The notes under the pieces were generated by a model, which saw only the letters and a program-made list of their open reading frames with translations, did not search any database and was not told the origin of the DNA. A stretch of DNA of 17,130 bases from DATCVR01 sp036566745 (GTDB taxonomy: Bacteria > Actinomycetota > Actinomycetes > Jiangellales > Jiangellaceae). Shown here one piece after another: positions 6,464 through 12,900 of the stretch (positions within the stretch are counted from its first letter, which is position 1; each line of letters starts with the position of its first letter). Made by a program: the position numbers and the translations under genes. The stretch is from positions 1 through 17,130 of the forward strand of contig DATCVR010000373.1 of assembly GCA_036566745.1 (NCBI GenBank), written 5' to 3'.

Positions 6464-7523
6464 GACGTTCGACGTCCCGCTCGCCGGCCTGACCACCCTG
6501 CGGGTCGGCGGTCCGGCCAAGCGCGTCCTCGAGGTCGACTCCGAGGCCGATCTCATCGAGGTCGTCCGGTCGTGCGACGAGCGTGACGAGCCGCTCCTGC
6601 TGCTCGGCGGCGGATCCAACCTCGTGGTGGCCGACGACGGCTTCGACGGCACCGTCGTGCGGGTGGTGACCTCCGGGGTGAAGGTCGACGACTCCGCCTC
6701 CTGCGAGTCCGGCGAGCTGGCGGCCTGCGGCGGCATCGTGCTGACCGTGGCGGCCGGCGAGCCGTGGGACGCGCTGGTCGCCCGGGCGGTCGCCGAGGAG
6801 TGGGTGGGTATCGAAGCGCTGTCCGGCATCCCGGGCCTGGTCGGCGCGACCCCGATGCAGAACGTCGGCGCCTATGGCCAGGAGGTCGCGCAGACCATCT
6901 GGACAGTGCGCACGTACGACCGGGTCGAGCGGCGGGTCCGCACCTTCGCCAACGCCGACTGCGACTTCGCCTACCGGCACAGCCGGTTCAAGGGCTCGCC
7001 GCGCTACGTCATCCTCGACGTCAGCTACCAGCTGCGACAGGGCAGCCTGGCGGCGCCGATCGGGTACGCCGAGCTGGCACGGACCCTCGGCGTCGAGGTG
7101 GGGGCGCGGGCGCCGCTCGACGACGTGCGTGAGGCGGTCCTCGGGTTGCGGCGGGGCAAGGGCATGGTGCTCGACGCCCACGATCACGACACCTGGAGCG
7201 CCGGCTCGTTCTTCACCAATCCGGTGCTCGACGCCGCGACGGCGGCGAGGTTGCCGGAGCACGCCCCGCGCTGGGCCATGCCCGACGACCGGGTCAAGAC
7301 CAGCGCCGCCTGGCTGATCCAGCATGCGGGCTTCGACCGAGGTCACCCCGGTGCCGGTGGGCGGGTGGCGCTGTCCGGCAAGCACGCCCTGGCGTTGACG
7401 AATCGCGGCGACGCGAGTGCCGCCGACCTGATCGCGCTCGCTCGTGAGCTGCGCGACGGCGTGCGCGCGGCGTTCGGGGTCGAGCTCACCAACGAGCCGG
7501 TCCTCGTCGGCTGCACGCTCTGA
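6456..7523 (+). CDS. murB: UDP-N-acetylenolpyruvoylglucosamine reductase MurB
   Basis: This is the FAD-dependent cytoplasmic enzyme that reduces UDP-GlcNAc-enolpyruvate with NADPH to UDP-MurNAc, the second committed step of peptidoglycan synthesis. It has 355 residues. Motifs include the FAD-site LLLGGGSNLVVAD at 48-60, SGIPGLVGATPMQNVGAYGQE at 123-143, YRHSRFKG at 173-180, the proton-donor Ser251 in GSFFTNP, and Glu347 in LTNEPVLVG. The YRHSRF loop and the length fit the type I (E. coli-like) enzyme. I chose the ATG at 6456 over the GTG at 6435: MRETFDVPLAGLTTLRVGG is the family's usual beginning and the overlap repeats that of the gene before. No separate ribosome binding site is visible, which suggests coupling. 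Confidence 0.96.
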   Translation: MRETFDVPLAGLTTLRVGGPAKRVLEVDSEADLIEVVRSCDERDEPLLLLGGGSNLVVADDGFDGTVVRVVTSGVKVDDSASCESGELAACGGIVLTVAAGEPWDALVARAVAEEWVGIEALSGIPGLVGATPMQNVGAYGQEVAQTIWTVRTYDRVERRVRTFANADCDFAYRHSRFKGSPRYVILDVSYQLRQGSLAAPIGYAELARTLGVEVGARAPLDDVREAVLGLRRGKGMVLDAHDHDTWSAGSFFTNPVLDAATAARLPEHAPRWAMPDDRVKTSAAWLIQHAGFDRGHPGAGGRVALSGKHALALTNRGDASAADLIALARELRDGVRAAFGVELTNEPVLVGCTL

Positions 7524-7579
7524 GCCGACCCGGCGCGGGCGCTGAGGAGAAACGCCGCGCGTCGACCGGTGAGCTGTGG

Positions 7580-7585
7580 CACAAT
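7580..7585 (+). promoter_or_regulatory. Putative -10 box for the leaderless Cys leader ORF
   Basis: CACAAT at 7580-7585 ends seven bases before the GTG at 7593. That spacing would place the transcription start on the GTG itself. No clear -35 is seen. The box is a near match only, so the start point is an inference. Confidence 0.4.
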
Positions 7586-7592
7586 CCTGCGC

Positions 7593-7661
7593 GTGACACA
7601 CATGACGAACCCTGACGCGGTCGCCGCGGCCAGCTTCGCCATGCCCTGCTGTTGTCGCTGA
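7593..7661 (+). CDS. Cysteine-rich leader peptide (poly-Cys attenuator ORF)
   Basis: A 22-codon frame starting at GTG (MTHMTNPDAV...) and ending ...AMPCCCR before TGA, with three adjacent Cys codons TGC-TGT-TGT at 7647-7655. No Shine-Dalgarno sequence precedes it, and a -10-like box stands seven bases upstream, so it is probably leaderless. Leaderless short ORFs with poly-Cys tracts are known in mycobacteria as cysteine-responsive attenuators upstream of sulfur and cysteine genes; this matches in size, start type and Cys position. It ends 61 bases before the PIG-L deacetylase gene. The peptide itself probably has no function: stalling at the Cys codons would be the signal. Confidence 0.75.
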   Translation: MTHMTNPDAVAAASFAMPCCCR

Positions 7662-7722
7662 CCGCTCCGGTCCCCTGACACTCCGGGCCCTTCCCTGGGC
7701 TCTTCTCGACAGCAGGTTTCCG
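7645..7722 (+). promoter_or_regulatory. Cys-codon/Shine-Dalgarno sequestering attenuator
   Basis: CCTGCTGT (7645-7652), which includes the first Cys codons, is perfectly complementary to ACAGCAGG (7709-7716), which contains the ribosome binding site (AGCAGG, six bases before ATG 7723). An alternative register adds TCG (7655-7657) against CGA (7707-7709). The GC-rich spacer at 7669-7700 can form small stems of its own (GG-CCC with GGG-CC; GCCC with GGGC). A ribosome stalled on the Cys codons would block this pairing and free the site. The pairing is read directly from sequence; the mechanism is inferred. Confidence 0.65.
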
Positions 7723-8538
7723 ATGAACACCGCACTTCCGTCGATGCGTGGCCGCACCGTTCTCGTCGTCCACGCCCATCCCGACGACGAAGCCATCTTC
7801 ACCGGCGTCACCATCCGCCGCCTCGCCGATGCCGGCGCAAGGGTCGTGCTGGTCACGGCCACCCTGGGCGAACTCGGCGAGGTCCTCGTGCCGCTCCGGC
7901 CCGGCGAGACGATGGCCCAGCGCCGGGTGGACGAGCTCGAAAGAGCCGCCGACCTCCTCGGGGTTTCGCGGCTCGTGCTCCTGGGCCAGCGCGACTCCGG
8001 GCTGCCCGGGGCCGCCGACAACGTCCATCCCCACGCGCTGGCTGCGGCCGACGTGCACCGGGTGGCCCGCCGCATCGCCCAGCTGGCCGAAGCCGAGCGG
8101 GCCGAGGCGATCGTCCACTACGACGCCCAGGGCATCTACGGTCACCCGGACCATGTCGCGGTCCACCTGATCGGCCGGCTGGCCGCGCGGTTCGTGGGCG
8201 TGACGAGCTACGAGTCGACGGTCGACAACGAGCACCTACGCGATCCGGCCGAGCGGGCGCACCTCATCCACGGCGCCGCCGAGGCGGCCGGGCTGCCATA
8301 CGGTCTGGGCGCCGCCGAGATCGGGCTCGCCCTCGCGGCCACGCCGGTCGAGCTGGTAGCCAAGCGGGCGGCCATCGGGGTGCACGCCAGTCAGGTGAGC
8401 CCGGACGCCGTCACGCACGCGTCGTTCGCCGAGGCGTACGGCTACGAGTGGTACGTGCGCGAGGGCGCGCGCGGAATCCTCGACGAGCTGGTCGGCGAGC
8501 AGGAGCGGGTGGCCGGGTTCCTCGCCGCGACCCGCTGA
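7723..8538 (+). CDS. PIG-L/LmbE-family zinc N-deacetylase (MshB-like)
   Basis: A 271-residue enzyme of the PIG-L superfamily, which removes acetyl groups from GlcNAc-type substrates or cleaves amides (MshB, Mca, LmbE, BshB). The signature VVHAHPDDEAIFTG is at residues 15-28. By analogy with MshB the zinc ligands are His19, Asp22 and His144 (GHPDH at 140-144), with Asp21 as general base and His141 near the substrate. The segment VTATLGELGEV and the later GVHASQV also recall MshB (VTCTLGEEGEV, AHATQV), but the protein is shorter and lacks much of MshB's C-terminal half. The ATG at 7723 fits AGCAGG at six bases; Met8 is an alternative. It stands alone behind the cysteine leader, which suggests a thiol-linked role. 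Its exact substrate is unknown. Confidence 0.88.
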   Translation: MNTALPSMRGRTVLVVHAHPDDEAIFTGVTIRRLADAGARVVLVTATLGELGEVLVPLRPGETMAQRRVDELERAADLLGVSRLVLLGQRDSGLPGAADNVHPHALAAADVHRVARRIAQLAEAERAEAIVHYDAQGIYGHPDHVAVHLIGRLAARFVGVTSYESTVDNEHLRDPAERAHLIHGAAEAAGLPYGLGAAEIGLALAATPVELVAKRAAIGVHASQVSPDAVTHASFAEAYGYEWYVREGARGILDELVGEQERVAGFLAATR

Positions 8539-8558
8539 GTTCGCCGAACCGGCAGGGC

Positions 8559-8575
8559 GATCGGGCTCACCGATC
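8559..8575. terminator. Short hairpin between convergent genes
   Basis: GATCGG (8559-8564) and CCGATC (8570-8575) form a perfect 6-bp stem with a five-base loop, overlapping the stop of the GntR gene on the other strand. It could terminate the PIG-L transcript or both genes. There is no T run, so support is weak. Confidence 0.35.
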
Positions 8576-8983
8576 CGCGCTCGGCCCGGCCGGATGCCGG
8601 CGCAGCGCACGTCGCACGGCCGCCGACGCCGCCTCGTCGTCCACGGCGAGGCGGCGGATCGTCGCCACGTAGGCGTCGGCGGCGGCGTCCAGGCGATGGG
8701 CGTCGGCATCGGCGTACGAACCGCCCGAGTCCTGCGGCGTCGCCACTCGCGTGCCCGCGCGACGGGCGGTGACGACCGCTCCGGCCTGCTCCAGCTCGCG
8801 GTAGGCGCGGGCGACAGTGTTGGCAGCCAGGCCCAGGTCAGCGGCCAGCTGCCGGACGGTGGGCAACCTGGTCCCGGGGAGCAGCTCGCCCGAGGCGATC
8901 AGTTCGACGACCTGGGCCCGGATCTGCTCGTACGGAGGCTCCGCGGCGGCGGTGTCGATCTGGAGCGCGATCGGCGGGTTCAT
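8567..8983 (-). CDS. GntR-family transcriptional regulator, YtrA subfamily
   Basis: A 138-residue protein with an N-terminal winged helix-turn-helix: PPYEQIRAQVVELIASGELLPGTRLPTVRQLAADLGLAANTVARAYRELEQAGAV, residues 16-70. Only a short C-terminal tail follows, with no FCD or UTRA ligand domain. This small layout is the YtrA type, whose members usually repress a neighbouring membrane or ABC transporter operon. No transporter is seen here; the only co-directional partner is the tiny membrane protein whose stop overlaps this ATG (ATGA). A 32-bp palindrome over the upstream promoter is a good candidate for its own operator. Confidence 0.92.
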   Translation of the reverse strand: MNPPIALQIDTAAAEPPYEQIRAQVVELIASGELLPGTRLPTVRQLAADLGLAANTVARAYRELEQAGAVVTARRAGTRVATPQDSGGSYADADAHRLDAAADAYVATIRRLAVDDEAASAAVRRALRRHPAGPSADR

Positions 8984-9087
8984 ACGCGCGTGGTGGCGTG
9001 ACGGACGCGCGCGGTGACGACGACGGCACCGAGGGCGCCGAGCGCTGCCAGGGCGGTCAGGCCGAGTGCCACCAGGGGCGCGTTCAC
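8980..9087 (-). CDS. Tiny single-helix membrane protein upstream of the GntR gene
   Basis: From the GTG at 9087 the frame encodes 35 residues, MNAPLVALGLTALAAL... ending TARVRHATTRV. One long hydrophobic helix is followed by a basic tail. The stop overlaps the GntR start (ATGA), so it is co-translated with the regulator. The start is uncertain. The GTG overlaps the stop of a short upstream frame (GTGA), suggesting coupling. The same frame is open to an ATG at 9177 (65 residues, with a Pro-rich stretch), but that ATG lies inside the operator and upstream of the predicted transcription start. The family is not recognised. Confidence 0.4.
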   Translation of the reverse strand: MNAPLVALGLTALAALGALGAVVVTARVRHATTRV

Positions 9088-9143
9088 GCCGGCCGGCCCG
9101 GCAGGCGGCTCCGGGTGGATGACACGTGGGTCCGGACGCTCAT
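9084..9143 (-). CDS. Short ORF at the start of the GntR operon
   Basis: The ATG at 9143 has the best ribosome binding site of the region (GAGGAG, four bases upstream) and gives a 19-residue peptide, MSVRTHVSSTRSRLPGRPA. All but one of its sense codons end in G or C, better than the overlapping membrane-protein frame. Its TGA overlaps the GTG of the 35-residue membrane protein. It may be a coupling ORF, or the true N-terminus of that protein if an indel separates them. Confidence 0.35.
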   Translation of the reverse strand: MSVRTHVSSTRSRLPGRPA

Positions 9144-9154
9144 GGGTCTCCTCG

Positions 9155-9186
9155 GCGGTACTTATGTATTGAGACATAAGTACCGC
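9155..9186. promoter_or_regulatory. Perfect palindrome, probable GntR/YtrA operator
   Basis: GCGGTACTTATGT (9155-9167) and ACATAAGTACCGC (9174-9186) are exact 13-base inverted repeats around a six-base ATTGAG centre. The AT-rich arms stand out in this GC-rich genome. The site covers the predicted -10 box of the GntR transcription unit, as expected for autorepression. Assignment to the adjacent regulator rests on position. Confidence 0.75.
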
Positions 9187-9206
9187 GGCGAGCGTCCTCC
9201 GGTCAA
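9177..9206 (-). promoter_or_regulatory. Promoter of the GntR unit
   Basis: On the minus strand TTGACC (9206-9201) and TACTTA (9182-9177) are 18 bases apart. The -35 overlaps the last codons of the adenosine deaminase gene and the -10 lies within the palindrome. Transcription would start near 9170, upstream of the GAGGAG at 9153-9148. Confidence 0.55.
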
Positions 9207-10225
9207 TCGAGCCAGGCGTCGATGTCGGCGAGGAGCCTCTTGCGGACGTCGTCGGGAGCGGCGGAGCCTTCGATCGAGCCGCGTGCGAGTGCCGCGATCG
9301 CGGCGTCGTCGAGGCCGTGAACGGAACGCGCCGTCTCGTACTGGTCGAGCAGCCGAGACCCGAACAGCAGAGGGTCGTCGGCGCCGAGAGCGATGCGGGC
9401 TCCGGCGTCGACGAGGCTCCGCAGCGGTACGTCGGCCAGGCTCGGGTAGACGCCGAGCGAGACGTTGGAGGCGGGGCAGACCTCGAGGGTGACGGCTTCG
9501 TCGACGACGCGGGCCAGGAGCGAGGAGTCCTCGACGGCGCGCACACCGTGGCCGAGCCGGCGCGCCCCGAGCGCGTCGATGCACGCGCGGGCGCTGTCGG
9601 GCCCGCGGAGCTCGCCGCCGTGGGGAGCCGAGAGCAGGCCGGCGCGAGTGGCGATCTGGAACGCGGGGGCGAACTCCTCGATCACGCCGCGCCGCTCGTC
9701 GTTGGACAGGCCGAACCCCACGACGCCGCGGCCGGCGTACTGGGCGGCCAGCCGGGCGAGGGTGCGAGCGTCGAGGGGGTGGCGGGTGCGGTTGGCGGCG
9801 ATGACGACCGCGATGCCGACGCCGGTGGCCTCGGCGGCCTGCCTGGTGGCGTCGAGGACGAGGTCGGTGAACGCCGTGATCCCGCCGAAGCGCGAGCCGT
9901 ACCCCGACGGATCGACCTGGATCTCGAGCCAGCGCGATCCCTCGGTCGCCTCGTCCTCGGCGGCTTCGAGCACCAGACGCCGGACGTCGCCCTCGGTGAG
10001 GAGCACCGACCGCGCGATGTCGTAGAGCCGCTGGAAGCGGAACCAGCCCTTCTCGTCGGCCGCCGACAGCTGGGGCGGCCAGTCCTCACGCAGCGCTTCG
10101 GGCAGGCTCAGGCCGTGGTGGTCGGCGAGCTCGAGCAGCGTGGCATGCCGCATCGACCCGGTGAAGTGCAGGTGGAGATGGGCCTTGGGCAGCGCCCGCA
10201 GATCGCGTCTCGGCCGGTCCGTCAC
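9203..10225 (-). CDS. add: Adenosine deaminase
   Basis: A 340-residue TIM-barrel metal-dependent deaminase that converts adenosine or deoxyadenosine to the inosine form for purine salvage. The metal-binding HxH is His18/His20 in LPKAHLHLHFTGSM. The catalytic stretch is SAPHGGE (His202, Glu205), followed by LGHGVRA (His226), EVCPASN (249-254) and GADDPLLFG (Asp283/284). The aromatic after HLH and the PHGGE in place of HAGE are variants, so a related substrate is possible. I chose GTG 10225 (MTDRPRRDLRALPKAH); the longer frame to 10618 runs back through the aminotransferase gene. It lies 13 bases after the aminotransferase stop, so the two probably form an operon. No strong ribosome binding site is visible. 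Confidence 0.9.
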   Translation of the reverse strand: MTDRPRRDLRALPKAHLHLHFTGSMRHATLLELADHHGLSLPEALREDWPPQLSAADEKGWFRFQRLYDIARSVLLTEGDVRRLVLEAAEDEATEGSRWLEIQVDPSGYGSRFGGITAFTDLVLDATRQAAEATGVGIAVVIAANRTRHPLDARTLARLAAQYAGRGVVGFGLSNDERRGVIEEFAPAFQIATRAGLLSAPHGGELRGPDSARACIDALGARRLGHGVRAVEDSSLLARVVDEAVTLEVCPASNVSLGVYPSLADVPLRSLVDAGARIALGADDPLLFGSRLLDQYETARSVHGLDDAAIAALARGSIEGSAAPDDVRKRLLADIDAWLD

Positions 10226-10238
10226 GATGCCAGCGCGC

Positions 10239-11480
10239 TCAGCCGAGCAGCCGCTGGATCCGGGACACGCCTTCGGCGAGGTCGTCGTCGCCGAGGGCGT
10301 AGGAGAACCTGAGGTATCCGCTCGGCCCGAACGCCTCGCCGGGCACGACGGCGACCTCGACCTCGTCGAGGATGATGCCTGCCAGCTCCGCGCTGGTGGT
10401 GGGCACCTTTCCGGCGATGTCTCGGCCGAGCACCCCCTTGACCGAGGGATAGACGTAGAAGGCGCCCTCGGGCTCGGGGCACACGACGCCGTCGATGGAG
10501 TTGAGCATGGAGACGATGGTGCGGCGCCGACGGTCGAATGCCTCGCGCATGGTGGCCACGGCCGCCAGGTCGCCCGAGACCGCCGCCAACGCGGCCCGCT
10601 GAGAGACGTTGGCGACATTGGACGTGGCGTGGGACTGGAGGTTGCCGGCCGCCTTGACGATGTCGGTGGGCCCGATCATCCAGCCGACCCGCCAGCCGGT
10701 CATCGCGTAGGTCTTGGCGACGCCGTTGAGGACGAGGCAGGTGTCGGCCAGCTCGGGCACCTCGACCGGCATGGAGGCGAACCGTGCCTCGCCGTAGGTG
10801 AGGTGCTCGTAGATCTCGTCGGTGACGACCCAGATGCCGTGCTCGTAGGCCCAGCGGCCGATCTCGCGGACCTGGTCGGGGGAGTACACCGCGCCGGTGG
10901 GGTTGGACGGCGAGCAGAAGAGCAGCACCTTGGTGCGGTCGGTGCGCGCGGCCTCGAGGTCGGCGACGCTGGCCTGGTACCCGGTGGACTCGTCGGTGAG
11001 GACCTCGACCGGGACTCCGCCGGCCAGCTTGATCGACTCGGGGTAGGTGGTCCAGTACGGCGTGGGCAGGATGACCTCGTCGCCAACGTCGAGCAGGGTG
11101 GCGAAGGCCTCGTAGACGGCCTGCTTGCCGCCGTTGGTGACCAGGACCTGCGCGGCCTCGACCTGGTAGCCGGAGTCGCGTGCGGTCTTCACCGCGATGG
11201 CCTCGCGGAGCTCGGGCAGGCCGGCGGGCGGGGTGTAGCGGTGGTTCCTGGGTTCGCGGCACGCGGCGACGGCCGCCTCGACGATGTAGTCGGGGGTGGG
11301 GAAGTCGGGCTCGCCCGCGCCGAACCCGATGACCGGGCGCCCGGCTGCCTTGAGCGCCTTGGCCTTGGCGTCGACCGCCAGCGTGGCTGACTCGGAGATC
11401 GAGCCGATGCGGGCCGAGATGCGGGGACGGGACGTGCCGACGCGCGCGTCGGCGGGAGCGGGCGAGGTCATGCCGACCAT
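10239..11480 (-). CDS. aspC: PLP-dependent class I aminotransferase (aspartate aminotransferase type)
   Basis: A 413-residue fold-type I aminotransferase, probably interconverting aspartate and 2-oxoglutarate with oxaloacetate and glutamate. Key residues are Asn193 (SPSNPTGAVYS), Asp221 and Tyr224 (VTDEIYEHLTYGE), the PLP lysine Lys256 (LNGVAKTYAMTGWRVGWMIGP) and Arg264. The GEPDFPTPD near 57-65 and the overall layout fit the Ib group common in Gram-positives. Some actinobacterial members also accept prephenate, so specificity is not certain. The ATG at 11480 has GAGGTGG seven bases upstream; ATG 11471, three codons later, is also possible. An aminotransferase in this position before secE is common in actinobacteria. 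Confidence 0.92.
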   Translation of the reverse strand: MVGMTSPAPADARVGTSRPRISARIGSISESATLAVDAKAKALKAAGRPVIGFGAGEPDFPTPDYIVEAAVAACREPRNHRYTPPAGLPELREAIAVKTARDSGYQVEAAQVLVTNGGKQAVYEAFATLLDVGDEVILPTPYWTTYPESIKLAGGVPVEVLTDESTGYQASVADLEAARTDRTKVLLFCSPSNPTGAVYSPDQVREIGRWAYEHGIWVVTDEIYEHLTYGEARFASMPVEVPELADTCLVLNGVAKTYAMTGWRVGWMIGPTDIVKAAGNLQSHATSNVANVSQRAALAAVSGDLAAVATMREAFDRRRRTIVSMLNSIDGVVCPEPEGAFYVYPSVKGVLGRDIAGKVPTTSAELAGIILDEVEVAVVPGEAFGPSGYLRFSYALGDDDLAEGVSRIQRLLG

Positions 11481-11532
11481 CCTGGCACCACCTCGCCGCG
11501 CCGTGCCAAGCGAGTTCTCACGCTGTGGATCG

Positions 11533-12183
11533 TCAGCGTGGTACTCGCAGCCGCAGCTGGGACACCGCGGAGTAGTAGGCGCTGGACTCCGGCCGGTACA
11601 GCAAGTAGAGGACGATCGCGGCGATCAGCACGGGGATCACGGTGACGGCCGCGTTGATTCCGCCCGGCACCCCGCCGGTCGTGATCAGCCAGAGGCTCGT
11701 CACGATGTTCAGACCGCCGAGCACCGTGGCGGTGACACGGGCCCAGGACCGCCCCTTCTTGTTGGCCGAGGCCATCCACAGCCAGATGAGTGCGGCGATG
11801 ACGGCGAGGGTCACGCTGCCGCCGACCAGGATGTTGGCGCTGGCGTCGATCTGACTGGGCGACAGCGGAGTCTCCAGCTCGGAATTGGTGTCGGCGAGGT
11901 TCTCGCGGATCTGGTCACGCGTCAGCAGCGACCCCAGACCGCCGACGAGCTGGAGCGCGGCGCCGGCCCACATGAGCCGGGCCGCGGTGATGATCGGCTG
12001 CGGCGGCTCCGGCACGGCCTGGGCGTACGGCGAGGCCGCCGGGCTGTCCGTCCACTGCGGAGCGTCGGGAGACGGCTCACCGTAGGGCCGGGGCTGCGGG
12101 GGCACCGAGCCGTTGCCCGGTGTGGGTGCGGCGTACGGGTCGGGACGGGATTCGTCGTCTCCAGCGGGTGTCGTACCACTCAT
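11533..12183 (-). CDS. Membrane protein with Pro-rich N-terminal region and four helices
   Basis: A 216-residue protein starting at ATG 12183 (MSGTTPAGDDESRPDPYAAP) with GGAGGG six bases upstream; the frame is open 19 codons further but has no other support. Residues 1-70 are rich in Pro, Ala, Ser and acidic groups and probably cytoplasmic. Four hydrophobic segments follow: IITAARLMWAGAALQLVGGL, ILVGGSVTLAVIAALIWLWM, ARVTATVLGGLNIVTSLWLI and AAVTVIPVLIAAIVLYLLY. The loop between helices 1 and 2 holds a polar stretch, RDQIRENLADTNSELE. The design is common among uncharacterised actinobacterial membrane proteins. No enzymatic motif is seen and I do not assign a function. Confidence 0.8.
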   Translation of the reverse strand: MSGTTPAGDDESRPDPYAAPTPGNGSVPPQPRPYGEPSPDAPQWTDSPAASPYAQAVPEPPQPIITAARLMWAGAALQLVGGLGSLLTRDQIRENLADTNSELETPLSPSQIDASANILVGGSVTLAVIAALIWLWMASANKKGRSWARVTATVLGGLNIVTSLWLITTGGVPGGINAAVTVIPVLIAAIVLYLLYRPESSAYYSAVSQLRLRVPR

Positions 12184-12338
12184 GTCCGGCCCTCCAAGCG
12201 CGCTGATCACGGTCTCCGTCGACCCTAGCGGCGTCGTCACCGCGGGGCGAGGTGCGACTCGGCACCGGATCGAGGCGCTCCGTTCGCCCGCATCCGGGCG
12301 CGCGTGTCAGGGCGGGCGGCCCGGGCGGGCGGGCTCCG

Positions 12339-12369
12339 TTCGACCTGAACGGTAGGCACCACGTACACT
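12339..12369 (+). promoter_or_regulatory. Putative promoter of tRNA-Trp/secE
   Basis: TACACT (12364-12369) is a TANNNT -10 box, with TTCGAC at 12339-12344 as a possible -35 (19-base spacer). It lies in the 270-bp gap between the divergent membrane-protein gene and tRNA-Trp; I see no gene in that gap. Confidence 0.45.
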
Positions 12370-12453
12370 CTTGTCCCTGGTGGTCATCGGACCCCTGTCG
12401 AAGCGTGCCCTCAAGCACCCGAAGTCAGCGACAGAAGTCCGTCCGGCCGCCGA

Positions 12454-12526
12454 AGGGCAGTAGCTCAATTGGCAGAGCACCGGTCTCCAAAACCGGGGGT
12501 TGTGGGTTCGAGTCCCTCCTGCCCTG
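12454..12526 (+). tRNA. tRNA-Trp(CCA)
   Basis: The acceptor AGGGCAG (12454-12460) pairs with CTGCCCT (12519-12525); the discriminator is G12526 and the 3' CCA is not encoded. The anticodon arm CCGGT-CTCCAAA-ACCGG gives CCA, reading Trp UGG. The T arm GTGGG-TTCGAGT-CCCTC contains a T-T mismatch at the second pair, which is unusual. The location immediately before secE is conserved in actinobacteria. Confidence 0.95.
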
Positions 12527-12607
12527 CTGGCCGCCGGGTCCCGACGACCAGGCGGTGCCGATGTGCGGCGTCCGGCCGGACGCCGTAGGAACAGAGCGAG
12601 GTAGCAC

Positions 12608-12856
12608 GTGACGGAGACGAGCGGCAAGACCGCCACGCCCGAGCGCCCGCGTTCGCCGAAGCGACGCGGACCGTTCGCGCGGCTGTCGTTGTGGATCCGC
12701 CAGGTGGTGGCCGAGCTGCGGAAGGTCGTCTACCCGACGCGTCCGCAGCTGCTGACCTACACCGCCGTGGTGCTCGTGTTCGTCGGCATCATGATCGCTG
12801 TGGTCTCCCTGCTCGACCTGGCCATGGGCTGGGCGATGTTCGAGATCTTCAGCTGA
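12608..12856 (+). CDS. secE: Preprotein translocase subunit SecE
   Basis: An 82-residue single-span subunit of the SecYEG export channel. A basic N-terminal region (RPRSPKRRGPFARL) is followed by the conserved amphipathic segment RQVVAELRKVVYPTRPQL and one membrane helix from TYTAVVLVFVGIMIAVVSLL onward. The GTG at 12608 follows GAGCGAGG. It lies between tRNA-Trp and nusG, the standard secE-nusG pairing, with 44 bases to the nusG start. Confidence 0.96.
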   Translation: MTETSGKTATPERPRSPKRRGPFARLSLWIRQVVAELRKVVYPTRPQLLTYTAVVLVFVGIMIAVVSLLDLAMGWAMFEIFS

Positions 12857-12900
12857 GCCGGTCAGCGCAGCACCGCTACGAGGAGGAAGAAGTCCACACC

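Noticed and set aside
7524..7592. Terminator after murB
   Set aside because: No inverted repeat with a convincing stem was found between the murB stop and the Cys leader.
6354..8075. A 573-codon minus-strand frame across murB and the PIG-L gene
   Set aside because: It is antisense to two firmly identified genes and lacks any family motif.
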